Shown here: piece by piece, positions 9,642-22,585 of the stretch
How the letters are laid out: each line of letters starts with the position of its first letter
How positions within the stretch are numbered: the stretch's first letter is position 1
From: Paramacrobiotus metropolitanus
Lineage: Eukaryota > Tardigrada > Eutardigrada > Parachela > Macrobiotidae
Reading direction: 5' to 3'
Assembly: GCF_019649055.1 (NCBI RefSeq)
Contig: NW_026570247.1
Span: 1,178,001-1,242,000 of the forward strand
Length of the DNA: 64,000 nt
Program-made: the position numbers and the translations under genes
Notes under the pieces: model-generated
Seen by the model: the letters and a program-made list of their open reading frames with translations, nothing else
Databases searched by the model: none
What the model was told of the DNA's origin: nothing

Positions 9642-12600
9642 TCAGAGCCATATGCATCCAAATACACGAACAGGTATGCCAGTAGTCAACAGCGAGAGCA
9701 TCGCCAGCTGAATAACAGTCCCACGGAAGGCTACGCGCCAAATGCTTCCCCTGCTCTCGGTTTGGGTGGCGACAATCCGCGGGGTGTAGAAGGGGCGGAG
9801 ACTCGCGGTGTGGTCGATGAGAGGTACGGCGGTATCGTCGTACCAGCCCCATTTTTTCTCCTCATACACCCGGTTGGCCAGAAATGGCAGCAGACGACGC
9901 GCGTCGGCGTACACGGCCGGACGGACCGGTGATGCGCATCCACTACGAGCACAATTAGAAAATCACTGTATACTGATTCGCCTGTCGCTCCGAAAATTTT
10001 TATTCGTCCATAATAAAGCACTCAGAAAACACATTCCCGCTAACCAAACGTACAACTTATAGTGGCAACGGTTTCTAGGTAATACGTTATTTGTTAAGCT
10101 TCCTTGGACTATGGTTGCCGTGGGACACGAATTCACTAAATTTGGTACGAGTGTCCAACCGCCCAAGGTGGTTCTATGCGGTGTCCACGTCCACGTTTAC
10201 GGTTCGCGAAGTTACGCGATGAATTCACTGTAGCAAAGCCGTCTTCGCTTAAGACGGCTTTGAATTAGAGACGCGCCCTACATTGTTCCTACCGGCCGAA
10301 GGAGACGAGTCCAGCCAACTGGAATTGGTTGGGTGTCCGGCTGGTACAGGCCAGTGGCCCACCGCTGTCACCTTGACACCTGCCACCAAAACAGCAGCAT
10401 TTATTACCAATCAATAAGAAAATCGTTAGCGGACGACGTACACGTCCCGGTCCTTCTCATGTGTGCACAGCATTTCCGGGGATAATTTGGCGAATTTCCG
10501 GTAGCATTCCGTGCTGTCGATGACGGTCAGATTGACCACCATCAAGTTGTCGGCCAGGATGATGGGCGGTGTGGGCTCGTCGCCTGTGGTCTGCTGGATG
10601 GAGCCGCAGCCGGTGGCCGTGCATATCTGCTGCGGCTGCGGACCGGTGAAGGGCCGCGGCAGACAGATGGTCTGGATGGTCGGCGACAACTCCACCGTCT
10701 GCAATATGCCAACTGTTATTTCACTGTTTCTTAGCATCAGAAATACTTTCGTTCTATGCTTTTGCAAAAGAAGCCCTCCAACTGGATTCAAACTCAATTA
10801 TGCATCGGAACAGGTAACGGACAATCCGATCGATCAGAACAGGACATTAAACTGTGAACTGATTAGACAGCATCTGCTTAAGTACAGCGCATATTAAAAA
10901 TTTCCCTCCAAATAGTCGCTGCTAATGGCATACAGTACCGGTTGATAGACTGACCTCATTTAGTTTCAGGAGACAGTAGTCGAAACTGACTCCCCACCGA
11001 TACTGGGCGTACGTGCCCGGCACCATGACCTTATCCACCGCCACCGTCAGCCCATCGTTGGGATCTTTGCAACTGTGGAAACCCAGTCGGGCCGATAGCT
11101 CGCTGGGAAGCAGGGTTCTCCGCTCCCTGTGAACCGGCAGCCAAATAAGTAATAAGCAATAACACCTGATCCGGCTTAATAAGCGTAATACTGTACTGTG
11201 GCGTTTTGCCGGTAACACAGCAGTGTCCAGCTGTTGCAATCCAGCCGGGTGCAATCTACCCAATAAACATACTGTAAGAAGCATATTCATTGAAACTCTT
11301 CTATAACATTGGCTCACCAGGGATCCACCGCACACGCCATTGCTTGGGATTGCTTTCACAAATGCCTGCCAGGGCCACGCGTTCTTAACCGCCTATTACA
11401 CACGATCTACTTCACAATCTACCGCAAAACTAAAGCAGTAATTCTATGTGGTCTGAATGCTGCAGTATATTGCAGAAAATGATGAATCGGCCAATACTGT
11501 ACCTCGGTTCCTCCGACGATGCGGGTCTGCTCACGTGCCTGCGTATTGGGAATGCCGCATTTCAGACTACAGATCTCATCTTCCCCTTTCGGGCAATCCG
11601 GACGCCCTGTAAAAGTAAACATTTTATTGCACGGTAACTTGAGGATCACGCTATCCCACTGTTTTGTTAGAAAAGCTAAATTCCACAGCACATCCCAGTT
11701 TTTATTTGAATGAGATTTGTTACTGTTTGTTACGCTGGCAAAGTTCTTTATACTCGTATAAGCTGCATATTAAAACAAGGAAAATGTCGTTACCGTCACA
11801 AATGTAATCTGGCTGCACGCACTTAGTTTTGTCACTGGGACAGGTCAGAGCGTCCTCTCCACAGCGTTGGCTCACTGCAAAAGACATTAGTTTATCAACT
11901 TCTGTAATACAATTGTATATCTCTGTCTCTGTACCTGCACAATATTACGACTTTCCACAATAAACCGATCATTTTCGCTAGGTAGTAAGAATTTTAAGCA
12001 GTGTTGATCACACACGCGTATTCCGATTTTCAGGGGGTCCAAAATTTTAAAAAATAATTGGACTACATAGTCCTCACTTTGCATTGCACATTTACACTTA
12101 AAAGTGCTAACCGCAAATAATAATCTCCCACAGAAAACATTAAACTCTGTATCTATGTAGATACTATGGAGTATGGACTAATCTCCGGTCGGCTGAAAAA
12201 CGCACGTTACTGGAACTGCGATCAGCAGTTCCTTTTGTTCAACGGAGTTACGGAGCCTCCTGATCTGATGAGTTAATTTTAAGTTCTAAAACGAGCTCAG
12301 ACTTACGCGTAACGTACCTTGCACGTTCAGCTGGAAACCGGAGAAATTCCTGGCACTATCCGACACGAACAGCATCATCTGTAGTAACACAGATTGAATT
12401 TTTAATGTATTTTCTGGCTAGAACAACGCTAAATACACCACAGTATGCAGTAAATAGCGCATGACGGCGCGCGACTGCTTACACTTACCACGGAATCACT
12501 GTACGAATAAAATGGAAAAGCGTCTCCGTTTTCACACGTGATCAGTTTGGGGTAGTAGGAATCTGCGATAATAATGCCGTGTTGCCGATATTTCGTGTCG

Positions 12601-13190
12601 TGTCATTCACATTGTCAACAAGAAAATTGAAACTAAAGGAAATGTCAATACAACAGGATAATAATTTGAATTATTATTTAAGATTAATTTTCGGAATAAT
12701 TCGCTGCAGCAGACGTGCAGTAACACTACTTGCATCGTAAATCCCAGATAGCCAGATAATCCACCAGACAAGTCCCGTTTTCCAGTTTGGGTTGCAACGA
12801 AAAGGCTTTCTTAGTAATCTGTAAGTGAACCGTCAATCAAGCACGTTCTTGTTATTTTCTCCATCTTGGAGCCAATATTATTCAGCATCAACGCTAAAAT
12901 CAATTAATCCCTATGTATTCCTGAATTACTTGAATCGGCCGACCGTTGGCTTTAATCCAGTAGGCCACCCGCGTATCATCGGGATAATTGTCGGGATAAT
13001 TCGGTGATGAGATGAGGATTTGATCGGAATTGCTGGCATTGGACGGCAGTTCGTAAATGTTCACATCCAGAACCTCCGCCGGAACGGTCAAGTTGACCGG
13101 AATGTAGACGCGGCAATGACCGATGTTACTCAGCCAGAGAAAAGTCCAGATATCGATAACGTTTACTCTTGGAATACGTGATAAGTACAT
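9642..13190 (-). CDS. CUB-LDLa-trypsin (S1) serine protease
   Basis: Secreted or membrane-tethered trypsin-like protease; the substrate is unknown. The model has 12 exons on the minus strand: 13190-12930, 12818-12734, 12562-12489, 12378-12318, 11874-11794, 11606-11503, 11392-11318, 11255-11197, 11126-10955, 10698-10442, 10379-10293 and 9942-9642. This gives 538 aa with all phases matching. Residues about 40-160 form a CUB domain (SSPNYPDNYPDD, CLVDYLAIWD, FVSD..FSGF), 165-200 an LDLa module (CDG.PDC..GEDE.C), and RIVGG near 217 is the activation site. The triad is His in WIATAGHC (~258), Asp in FDYCLLKL (~316) and Ser in QGDSGGP (~415). Asp six residues before the Ser predicts cleavage after Lys/Arg. 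About 75 residues follow the S1 fold and end in a hydrophobic segment, perhaps a membrane anchor. Several introns are only 60-125 bp. The second intron uses GC-AG (GCAAGT donor). The start codon is the least certain part; an upstream signal-peptide exon is possible. Confidence 0.9.
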
Positions 13191-14503
13191 GGTAGCTCTA
13201 CAATGCGGATTTCCCAATGGAAACCGTTCGCTGTTGTTAGTTCGCGATTATGAACGGCATGATCGTGATGAACATATGGCAGATCAACTTGTATTCGTGT
13301 CTTTTTACGTATATTTCCATGGATACCGTCGATCGTCGTCATGTCGGCGCCGACGTACACTCTACGCTTACTGTAAATAGGTTCATAATAATTATAATAC
13401 TGATTTGATGTTATTAAATACTTAATCTTTTAGCAGCTGTCGGTACAACAAAGTACATGGTTATGTAGGTTACAGTAGGTACATTGAAAAATCATGGTGT
13501 CGTCGTGATGATGACGCGTATAAAGGAAAAGGGTTGGAACGTTATGTGGTGGTGGGGTGCTAAAATGTCGAGTACGTGAACAACTACTTATTGAACATTT
13601 TCAAACCAACATAAATGAAAACAACTGACAATTACGATGATTTTACGACAATCGCAAACTTAGCAAACAAAAAGACTGACAAGAACTGACTACTTAATTT
13701 TAACATGCATAATTACTACCGTAGGGTAATTAGCAATTCCTTACAAGTTAGACGTACGGGAAATTTAATTATAGGTATGTAGTATATATGTAGTGGTATC
13801 AATTGATCTACATATACACGCTTTGGTCCCGTAATCGGATTAGTTTTACTAACATTTTTACCGTAGTATGTACATTCAGTGCTCCTACGTTTTTCGCATT
13901 CCGGACACTTTCACAATATTGATCCGCTTACCGGACACCAGAGACAGGTATTCTCCGTGCTGTCCCACATTAGAAAACTGGATAATTTTTTTATGAAACT
14001 CGTGTACAGAGTACATGTAGAGACAGTAGAGCAACTCTAATTATCACGTAATCAATTTTCGAAATTTTTGCTATGTGGAAAAAGCGAAGAACTACCACTT
14101 CTCTGGTGGCCGGTACACGAATCCAGAATTGCGAAAATGTCCGGTATGCGAAAAACCTCCAAGTATACACAGCTGTCCCCTGGGATAAACTTTCCTAAAG
14201 AAGCGCCTTCTGTATGCGTTTCTCAGGCGCGACTACGAGTATGCAATAAGTACTTCGTAGTTCAGTACTTCTACATAAAACTGAAATAAGGAACCGAGCT
14301 GGAGTGAAACACCAAAAACACAGTCCGACTAGCGTCCATCTGGCTGTTGGTTGCTATACTGTACTGCCATACGAAATACAATTTTATTACAAATAATACG
14401 CAGATCTCTGCATCCACGAGAAATTCGAATGTGACCGACAGTTTTATACATCAACGATCCAGTACCACTGTATGGGAAAGAATTACCACATCACGTGATC
14501 GAT
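13191..14503. other. Intergenic, nothing recognised
   Basis: 1.3 kb between the 5' end of the protease gene and the 3' end of the receptor gene, both on the minus strand. It must hold the protease promoter and the receptor 3' UTR. An AATAAA on the minus strand at 14388-14383 is a plausible poly(A) signal for the receptor. No repeat family or open frame of note was seen. Confidence 0.5.
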
Positions 14504-16734
14504 CTACCGGGGGGACAGGCAGGTAGCCATGCAGGAGGCGTTGCCGGTCAGCATTGCGGCGCTGCATGCCGGCACGGTATTCTCAATCTCATCCACCACG
14601 AAACAAAAGTATCCAAACACCACGAAGCCCGCCTAGCACAACGGCTACGTTAACCACCAAGTTCATACGCGTAATTTAACTGTATAATGAAAACTGTCCA
14701 CATCATGCTTTGTACACTACCATGTTTTTCGCACGCTTTCGATATAATCACCCAGCAAAAGCGTTTACATTGTGCAGTGCCAAGAACTGCTTAAAAGCAA
14801 CACATACAAATGTACATACTGTGAGAATGACGTTGCGGGTTAAGCTGATAAATCCACCAGGACAAAAGGTCAGGGAGGTGCGCTTCAGCCGGGAGAGCAG
14901 CTCGTACGATATCTCCAATTCGTCCGCTGAGCATCCGGCACCGACGGATATGTCGCTACCGGGCGGCTACGATAGATAACACACGGAATTGGCGACAAAT
15001 ACTAGTACGCATATTCCAGACAAGGCCAATGCGATCCAAAATACAACAGGTATACCTCGCGATGGGCGTGCGGTGGACCACACTGACGCAGCACCATGAT
15101 GTCTTCCAGTATGATCGCATACTCGTGCGGCTGCAAATAAAAACACGTTACTATTTATTATACAAACTGTGCATTCTTCGAGCAGACGTTTCCTTTAAAA
15201 GATCATTATTTGTGTTCAAGAAAAATTATTCAAAAACTGCAGAACAAAAGTTAGTATTTTACTCGTGATAGATGTGTTTTACTTGTGATAGTTGAGTATT
15301 GTTATTGTGTATGCCGGTTTTGAAATACTGTAATAAGAGCGTATAAATAGCTGCAAAACAAATAAGTAGCATCCATCGTTTGGAAAAATCATTAAAATTG
15401 TTTATTATTTATTTACAGGAAGGTAAATAACGGAAAATTTACTTTTATATTTTTCAAGTAGCAATTTTAAAGAATTTCGATGCTGCACCGGACAATGGGG
15501 ACGCAAAATCAAACGTTCGGTTTACCATATCTGGATACTTTTTATTTTTTTATTATTATCGTAAGCAGGCAGTCATTATATTTTATTTCACCTGCGGTAG
15601 TGGTAGTCATATTATAATATTGTTACATGACTTCTATCACGGAATGAACAATTAGCACATGTATATTATCCTCAAGTTTTGTTTTCTGGGGCTAATTTTT
15701 ATCGTTAGACTCAGGAAAATCAGAAGTAATCGACTGACCATCTGATGCAACGCACACGCCCCCTGCACGAGCATCCCCGTCCGCACACTGGCACTGATCC
15801 CGACCACGCCCAGCCGCGCCGCCACCATCCACGCATCCATCTCCGGGAGGACAAACCAGATACACAGCCACGACACTACCACCGTCACCTCCAGGAGGTT
15901 AGTCAGCGCGTCCGCTGCCATTTTGGCGCTAAACACCGCCTGCACCCGCCGCTGCATACCCACCAGCATCGCCCAATCCTGAAGGACCTCCTGGAGCCGG
16001 GACGTCACCGCGACGGTGTCGGTTACCGCGCCCAGTGTCCACAGAACCCGGAGGCGGTCAGCCACCGACAACCCCGCTGCCTGACACATCGCAACGACGA
16101 CGTACACGACCACCGCGTCCAAAAACAGGATTATTGTGGAGATCATCAGGAAGACCACCAGGACAAGATACGCCCAACGACTGGGAATACTTACCGGTCC
16201 GTAACGGATATAACTACTGTTCAAAATCCGGGAATCCATAAAAAAGGTTACTCCTAATAAACCGCACAAAACCCCGCCGATTCCCAAAAGCACTACGGTA
16301 TTCCTGATTATTCTTCCCTTTTTTCCCGGGAACGTCTTCCAATCCCGATTCGTCTGATCGAGGCATTCCACCGCCCGTTGCGATCTCAGCAACAAAAACA
16401 CGAGACTGATCTCGGCTTTTGCCAAGATCAGCGGGGTGGACGCGTAGGCCACGAGGTTGACGATAGGCCGTACTTTCCCGTGGGAAGGTTGTCGGGAGGG
16501 CCCGTCAGCGAACAAATCCACGGTGTCGATTGCCAAAACCGGGAGGAAGGCAGATAAAAGGAGGAGCACCGTGCAACGCCATCCCCACCGGTTGACAAAA
16601 GGCGCCCAGCCGATGACCTTTCCGTTTTCATAAGAGAGCGTCGCGTTGAGGAACAAACGCAGAAGCGGGGAGAACGGGAAGCGCTGGAGGATATCCCGGC
16701 GCTTGGTCGGTGCATATGAACGACGGAAGAACAT
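14504..16734 (-). CDS. Gustatory-receptor-like 7TM chemoreceptor
   Basis: Probable ligand-gated chemoreceptor of the insect-type GR/OR superfamily, in the plasma membrane. The exons are 16734-15739, 15130-15056, 14966-14820 and 14632-14504, giving 448 aa with all junctions in phase 0. The first exon (332 codons) is hydrophobic and holds about six membrane segments, with a charged intracellular-type N terminus (FFRRSYAPTKRRD) and no signal peptide. Exon 3 carries ELLSRLKRTSLTFCPGGFIS then LTR, the place where GRs have the conserved 'F.a.G.f.l.R' stretch before the last helix. Exon 4 supplies that last helix (FVVFGYFCFVV). One long exon followed by short phase-0 3' exons is a common GR layout. 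The exact TYhhhhhQF signature is absent, so the family assignment is good but not certain. A 170-codon plus-strand frame inside exon 1 is only a shadow. Confidence 0.72.
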
Positions 16735-18736
16735 CGTTGCTGATTAGTGGAAAAATCGTCTCGAGCGGAAAATTACAGCGGCGAAAACTGCGGAGATCTG
16801 ACGCTGGCAGCGATCGCGAATCATGTGCCCAGCATCAGAATTTGCCCAGCATTTTAAGCCAGTGAAATTGTAATTTATCGCTGTTGATTCGATGTACCTG
16901 TTGTGCCAATATTTGTACAATGTCCACGGTGTATTTTATACATGTAAAATAAATTTCACCGGTCTGGATGCGACTGCCGGTAAATTACAGGCGGTAATCA
17001 TCGGAAGATACAGCAGGTTGTTTTCGGTGTGACAGGTGCAGTATCGGTACAAGTAATTATGTCTCACCGTCATCGTATTACCCGGCTTGGAAAGCTATCG
17101 TATTCTTCAAGGTTTCGATTACATATTACGACTATTCTTTCAATTTATGTGGATTTAATACTTGTCATGGAGTTTGCCAAAAACCGGGTTAAAAAATTTA
17201 AAGTACCGTTTTTGCCATGAATATCTGAAGACCGGCAAAATTGTTGCGGTAACCTTTAAACCGTCTTAAAGTGGCGCATTTAATTTTAATACCGGCGTAA
17301 AGTAGCGCGGTATGATAGCGCGTTAATCGCTTGGCCTGACAGCCCATGGCATGCCTCATCGCCGAGTGATATCAGCGACGAGGAAGATGCGGCTTGTTTG
17401 TTTACACAGCCAGCCATGCACCGGCCCCGATCAGAATCATCATGCCACGGGATCAATGTGCTCGGCTGTGCCATACGGCTGCTGGTGCCGGCCAGCCGAG
17501 GACGCCTGGTCGCGGCTAATCGAAGTAATAGCATAGTGGAATAAAACGCCGGATCATCTTTCGCTTTTCTACACACTCTCGCTCTTCGCTGTCGGTAATC
17601 GCGATGAAGAAGATGCATCAGGCTACTCACTGTCTGCACATCCATTAACAATGGCCGGTTTGTACGGGGATGATCAACAGGAGCGCCCAGTCAGACAGGC
17701 GGTGATTTTAACGGCACTTTATTAAAGCGAAGCGCGATTAATGACTGTGTCTGATCAAACTCCGGACAGCAGCGGTATTTCTTATAACCAGCTAATTTTA
17801 CTCAACAATTCCAGTCGTTCATATTTAATTAAGGAATTAAAGCAGTATAGCATCGCCCGTAAAAATATGACCTTAAAACGACACTAATAATTTTCACGAC
17901 ATAAAAAATATTTTATGGAAATAATTCTGTTTAATTTTAGTTTAACAATTATAAGAACATTACTCAGGTTCAATTAAATTGGCGCTAATAGTTTTCGGAA
18001 AATTATATCAAACGCAACAGCGACAGTTATGGGCCTTATGGCAACCTTTCTCAATAGCGACAAAAGGTGACACTTTGAAACGCCGAAGATTATCGCACCA
18101 AAACCACACTGTGACAGGTTGACACGCGCAAGTCGTGGACAATTAACAGCCGGCCCACGCTAAATCCATACCTGCCGTTAAGTTAAAGTTAAACAGCGCG
18201 TTAAACGACCCCTCATTCCGCACATTTACTGCCGAGTGCCGATCCTAATCGCGTCGCGATAAATACAGCCCGGCCGCGCGCCAGATGTCAGCAGAATCCT
18301 GATAAGCATCGCGCACACCGCCATACAGCACTTAGCGTCGCGCAGTACGTGAGTGGCTGTGTGTGACGCGATCAGTGCAGTATGACGCGGATACACTCGT
18401 ACACACGTACGAAACGGATATTTCAGTGCAGTGTAAAGCGTTAGTACGTACACGTACGAAGTGGATAATAATTATTAAATCCAGTGAAGCATAAAACACA
18501 CGTACGTATTTAATGCCAATAAGTCACACACCACCCAAGGCGACAAATGGCTGCCTCTGTCTCTCTCTCGGTCTCCGCAAATAGCTGTGCACATGAAGAT
18601 GCAAGATGCCAACCCAGCAAGACATCCTAATTGCCACCATCCTTTAGCTTTTAACGCTCCACATCACTCTCGTTTTTCTCCATCTACATAAACGCCTTTA
18701 ATTACTGCTCTTTTTGGTCATTGCGTGCGTATAAGT
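16735..18736. promoter_or_regulatory. Divergent intergenic region, foxF and receptor promoters
   Basis: 2.0 kb between two divergently transcribed genes, so it contains both promoters. No coding exon was recognised. A forkhead-type site TGTTTAC lies at 17399-17405 inside TTGTTTGTTTACA, about 1.3 kb upstream of the foxF start. About 18540-18736 looks like foxF 5' UTR, pyrimidine-rich (CTCTGTCTCTCTCTCGGTCTC). The assignment as a regulatory region is positional only. Confidence 0.45.
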
Positions 18737-21700
18737 ATGCACAGCATGGGTTTAGTGGAGAATAATGACAATTACTTGTCGGACGTGAATCTGCGTGATA
18801 ACACTAACGAGCCGCCGCCGACAACGCCGCTGAAAGATGCCAGCACGTAAGTGTAACGGTTCATTTATTTTAATGAGCGAATGTGTTTATCGCGCCCCGC
18901 CGCAAATATTTATCTCGACGCGCAACCGCTACCTGTCATTTATTTACAATAGCCCCGCTGACAACTAAACGGTCCGGGGTGTTTATTTCATCCCGGCGCT
19001 GTGTTATGAAACGCCGCGGAATTCTGTAAATATTTTATCCGGTATATTTTCATATAAATATTAATACGCTATTCATACGATAGCACTGTAAATATTTACG
19101 TTTATTTACCTGGCGTTTATTTATTACTGTTATAATTTTGTATTATAAATATTATAATTAAATACTATATTTTAAATAAAACTGTATCGACTGGAGGAAA
19201 TTTGTAAATATTTACGACACGCGACATGCGTCGTTTACCTGTCACTTGGCTTAAATGTTTATTGCCTTGCGCACAGTTTACGCGATCCATCATAATACTT
19301 CCTGATACATAAATATTATAAAATTCCCACGTCAACATTGATTAAGCATATTCTCCCGCAGCGACGCGGAGCCCAGTACGGCTAAACCCAAACGTCCCAA
19401 TCATCGTCGCCACGAAAAACCGCCCTACTCCTACATCGCCCTGATCGTCATGGCTATCCATAATAATCCCCAGCGAAAGGTCACGTTGAACGAGATCTAC
19501 CAGTTCCTGCAGCAGAACTGGGCGTTCTTCCGCGGTCCGTACCAGGGTTGGAAGAATTCCGTCCGGCATAATTTGTCGCTGAACGAGTGTTTTATTAAAT
19601 TGCCCAAGGGGTTGGGGCGTCCCGGCAAAGGTCACTACTGGACGATGGATCCGGCCAGTGAGTTTATGTTTGAGGAGGGATCGTTCCGGCGGCGGCCGCG
19701 CGGGTTCCGGCGTAAATGCCAGAATCAGGAGGCACTCAAAACACAGGTGAGGAAACAATTACCGGGTTACTTACATATTTTCAAAATACAAATTAGTTTT
19801 GTGCGAACCGCGCTGGGTTAATTAAAGGTTCTGCGATGCGAGCGTTTAAGTTTTACTTGTCGGAGTAAGGTCTGGAATTATAGGTATCTATTCAAAGTAA
19901 AACTTTGACAGATACCCGTAGTTTGAACTTTGACGTAGTGTGCCCGAGCTTGCACTTCTTGCTACTTCGATGGCTGTTGCCTAATATTATAATGTTTTCT
20001 AAACTTTATTTCGTTTCATTACCAATAGCACTGCTAACGTTTTTGATTCTATTACCTGTACCGATTCTACTATAACCGTATTATTATTAGTACCGGTAAT
20101 GCTTCTGCAAACCGAGTTTTGCTAAATAAACTTTACGAAACACTTTAGCAGGGAATTAAAATAGTACTTAAATTGACAGATATTAATAGGTAAGCCGAAC
20201 GGTTATATTTTCTATCACTTACAGCATCGGTTAATTAGTGTCATACGATCCGAGTCGTACCGGACGGCAATTCATACCGCAGCCGGGACCATACTAATTA
20301 AAGAATTGCTTACTGTTTTCTTACGTATGGCCCAAAGTGGAGTCGTGCTGTGCGAGAAGCCCAGGTCACAGTGACTTAAATGTCTAGCCAACATCCCTGT
20401 CGTTCAGTCGCTTAAACGGATAACCAGTTTTGCACCCAGTCTTAAAGTCTTTGGTACTCTTAACTGACACTTTAAAGTCCAACTGTTGCGTATAGAGACC
20501 GAGTTAAAGCGGCCGTTCTACTAAAAAATATAAGAATAGTTCTACCAAATAAAAAAATTAATTACTAAAATTATAAGCAAGCACAATATAATAAAAAATT
20601 CAGATTATTTCAAAGCACAAGAAAATATGTATAATAAATAAATATACAATAAATATAAATAAATATTTTTCTGTTTTGCAGTGCTCCACGATGTTATCCT
20701 CGATGGCCATAAACAGCGCCCCATTACCCGCCGCCCAGCCCAAAGCCCCCGGCCCCGGCTGCGCCTACCCGGACTCCCTTTTCGGCCCCGCCCCCTCCAG
20801 CCGGCCCAGCGTCAACAGCAGCGCCAGCGCCACCCCGGCGCAGCTGCAGCGTGCCGCCGCATTTGGCGCCCATATGGCGTCCGGTGGGAGCAGTCACCAC
20901 CATGCCGCGGCGGAGGCCGGATATCTCTCGGCCTGGGGATCACTGGCAGCGCAGCACCATGCCCCCAACAGCAACTACACGTTCGCCTCGGGTGAGTTAA
21001 CGTTTGTGGTGTGTTTATACAAGTTGTGCTGCTGGGTGCAGTTTGCAGTGTAGAACAGGCCGAGGAAAACAGATTTAGAGTGCTCGTATAATAAATACAT
21101 CTGTGTGTGCTGGATAATGCGCCGCGCTTTACGGTACAGGCCTGTAATGCATCACGGTGACCTTTTGGCGCTCGCGGGCATTTGCGTACCCGGTATTTTT
21201 AGCGCTCAGCTAGCCTTTAAACGTCTTCCGCGAATTGGTAAAGATGTTGTTATAAAACTATTTCGGCCCGTGCGATAAAACTTTACCGAAAAATTAACAG
21301 ATTTCAAACTTTAAATATATCAGTAAATTGCTTTAATTATACGAATAGAAGCTAGCATATTTACATATAAGGAAAATATCAGCCAAAATTGCACTGTTTG
21401 GCTTAATGCAATTGCTGCTTAACTGTGAAGCGGTAATAATTATAACAAGGAACAAAATACCTTGTAACCCATAATCCTATGCCTGATGGTACAGCAATCG
21501 TAGTGCGATGGCACCGATCTGACGACGTTTTCATGATCTGCATACTCTGTTCGTTGAAACCAGTAATTCTAAGTACATAGTGTACTTTAAAAATTATTGT
21601 ATTGTGATATATATAAGTTTTTGACATAATGCTGATCGTTTTTGGAAAACGTCTCAGCAGTTTTAAACCGGGTTTTCAGTATATTGCAGCGGGAATCTTA

Positions 21701-22226
21701 CCTAGAATGCTTGTTTAATGTTTACTGCAAGTTAGATTTTTTGTGTTACAAACACTTATGCTGTTATGATTTCGCGGTTTACTAATACACGAGTATAAAC
21801 ACAACGGTGCATAATTATCTCCGGTACAAAATTAAATTTCTGGAACCGCGGACCAACTGGCCGATTCCCATTTTCTTAATCCCACATTTTGTTTTATATT
21901 TAGCTGACTTTTCCTCTGTAGGCGGTTACCCGTACAGTTTCTCGCAGAGCGACCTGTACGGCCCCTCCTGCACGGCCCCGCCCCACCACGCCTACACGGC
22001 CTTCCCGGCCGCCTCGGGCTGCAGTCCCTACAGCCAACCGGCCAACTGCGCCTGGACCAACTTCAACACGATGGACACCACCGGCAGCGAGATGAACAAA
22101 CTCAGCTACACGTCCACCGGCACGTGCTCCAGCGGCCAGTACGACATTATGTCACAGTGCGCCGCGGTGGCCGGCTTCCCCAGTGTCGCGCCGGGACACC
22201 TGCACGACACCAAACTGGGACTGTAG
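18737..22226 (+). CDS. foxF: Forkhead transcription factor FoxF
   Basis: Nuclear DNA-binding factor. FoxF proteins specify visceral and other splanchnic mesoderm in bilaterians. There are four exons: 18737-18846, 19362-19746, 20682-20991 and 21922-22226, giving 369 aa in phase. Exon 2 holds the whole forkhead domain (residues ~50-145): [14 protein letters not shown], the recognition helix [15 protein letters not shown], then [14 protein letters not shown] and [20 protein letters not shown]. The [19 protein letters not shown] wing is the mark of FoxF and separates it from FoxA, FoxC and FoxL1. The downstream half is rich in Ala, His, Ser and Pro, like other FoxF activation regions. The N terminus is short (~45 residues). 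The three introns are about 0.5, 0.9 and 0.9 kb. Two in-frame ATGs lie four codons apart; I took the first. Confidence 0.95.
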
Positions 22227-22585
22227 CATTCTTTCAATGTACCATATATTCGTCGATGTATCATTCAATTACACACTTGTACAAATGAACGAACCGATGA
22301 CTGTGTAATTATTTGTACGGCTCTGACTAATACCGGCGCTTATCAATAAAGGTCTGATAACGGTTATTGTTAAGTCAACACTGCGTCGCGGAAAGTGTAG
22401 ACAACGCGGCTGGCTGTAAAACCAACAAACGCATGTTCAAGAATTTTATGCCGCTTTCATTGCTGATGAGCATTTCTTTAGCGCAGACAGCAAATTTTAC
22501 GACCGAAAAACTTTCGGGAATCTCGTACAAAAATTCATTATGACTTAGTGGGTTTTATTTATTTATTAGCTTATCCTTAGCGACA
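22227..22585 (+). other. Short spacer between foxF and SID-1-like gene 1
   Basis: Only 359 bp separate the foxF stop from the first start codon of the next plus-strand gene. It holds the foxF 3' UTR and poly(A) signal, so the SID-1-like promoter must be compact or lie inside foxF. Confidence 0.6.
22345..22350 (+). terminator. foxF poly(A) signal
   Basis: AATAAA about 120 bases after the foxF stop codon and 235 bases before the next gene's start codon. Confidence 0.6.

Noticed and set aside
15745-16257. 170-codon plus-strand frame
   Set aside because: It is antisense to the long first exon of the receptor gene, has unnatural His/Pro/Arg-rich composition and no motif. It is a G/C-driven shadow.
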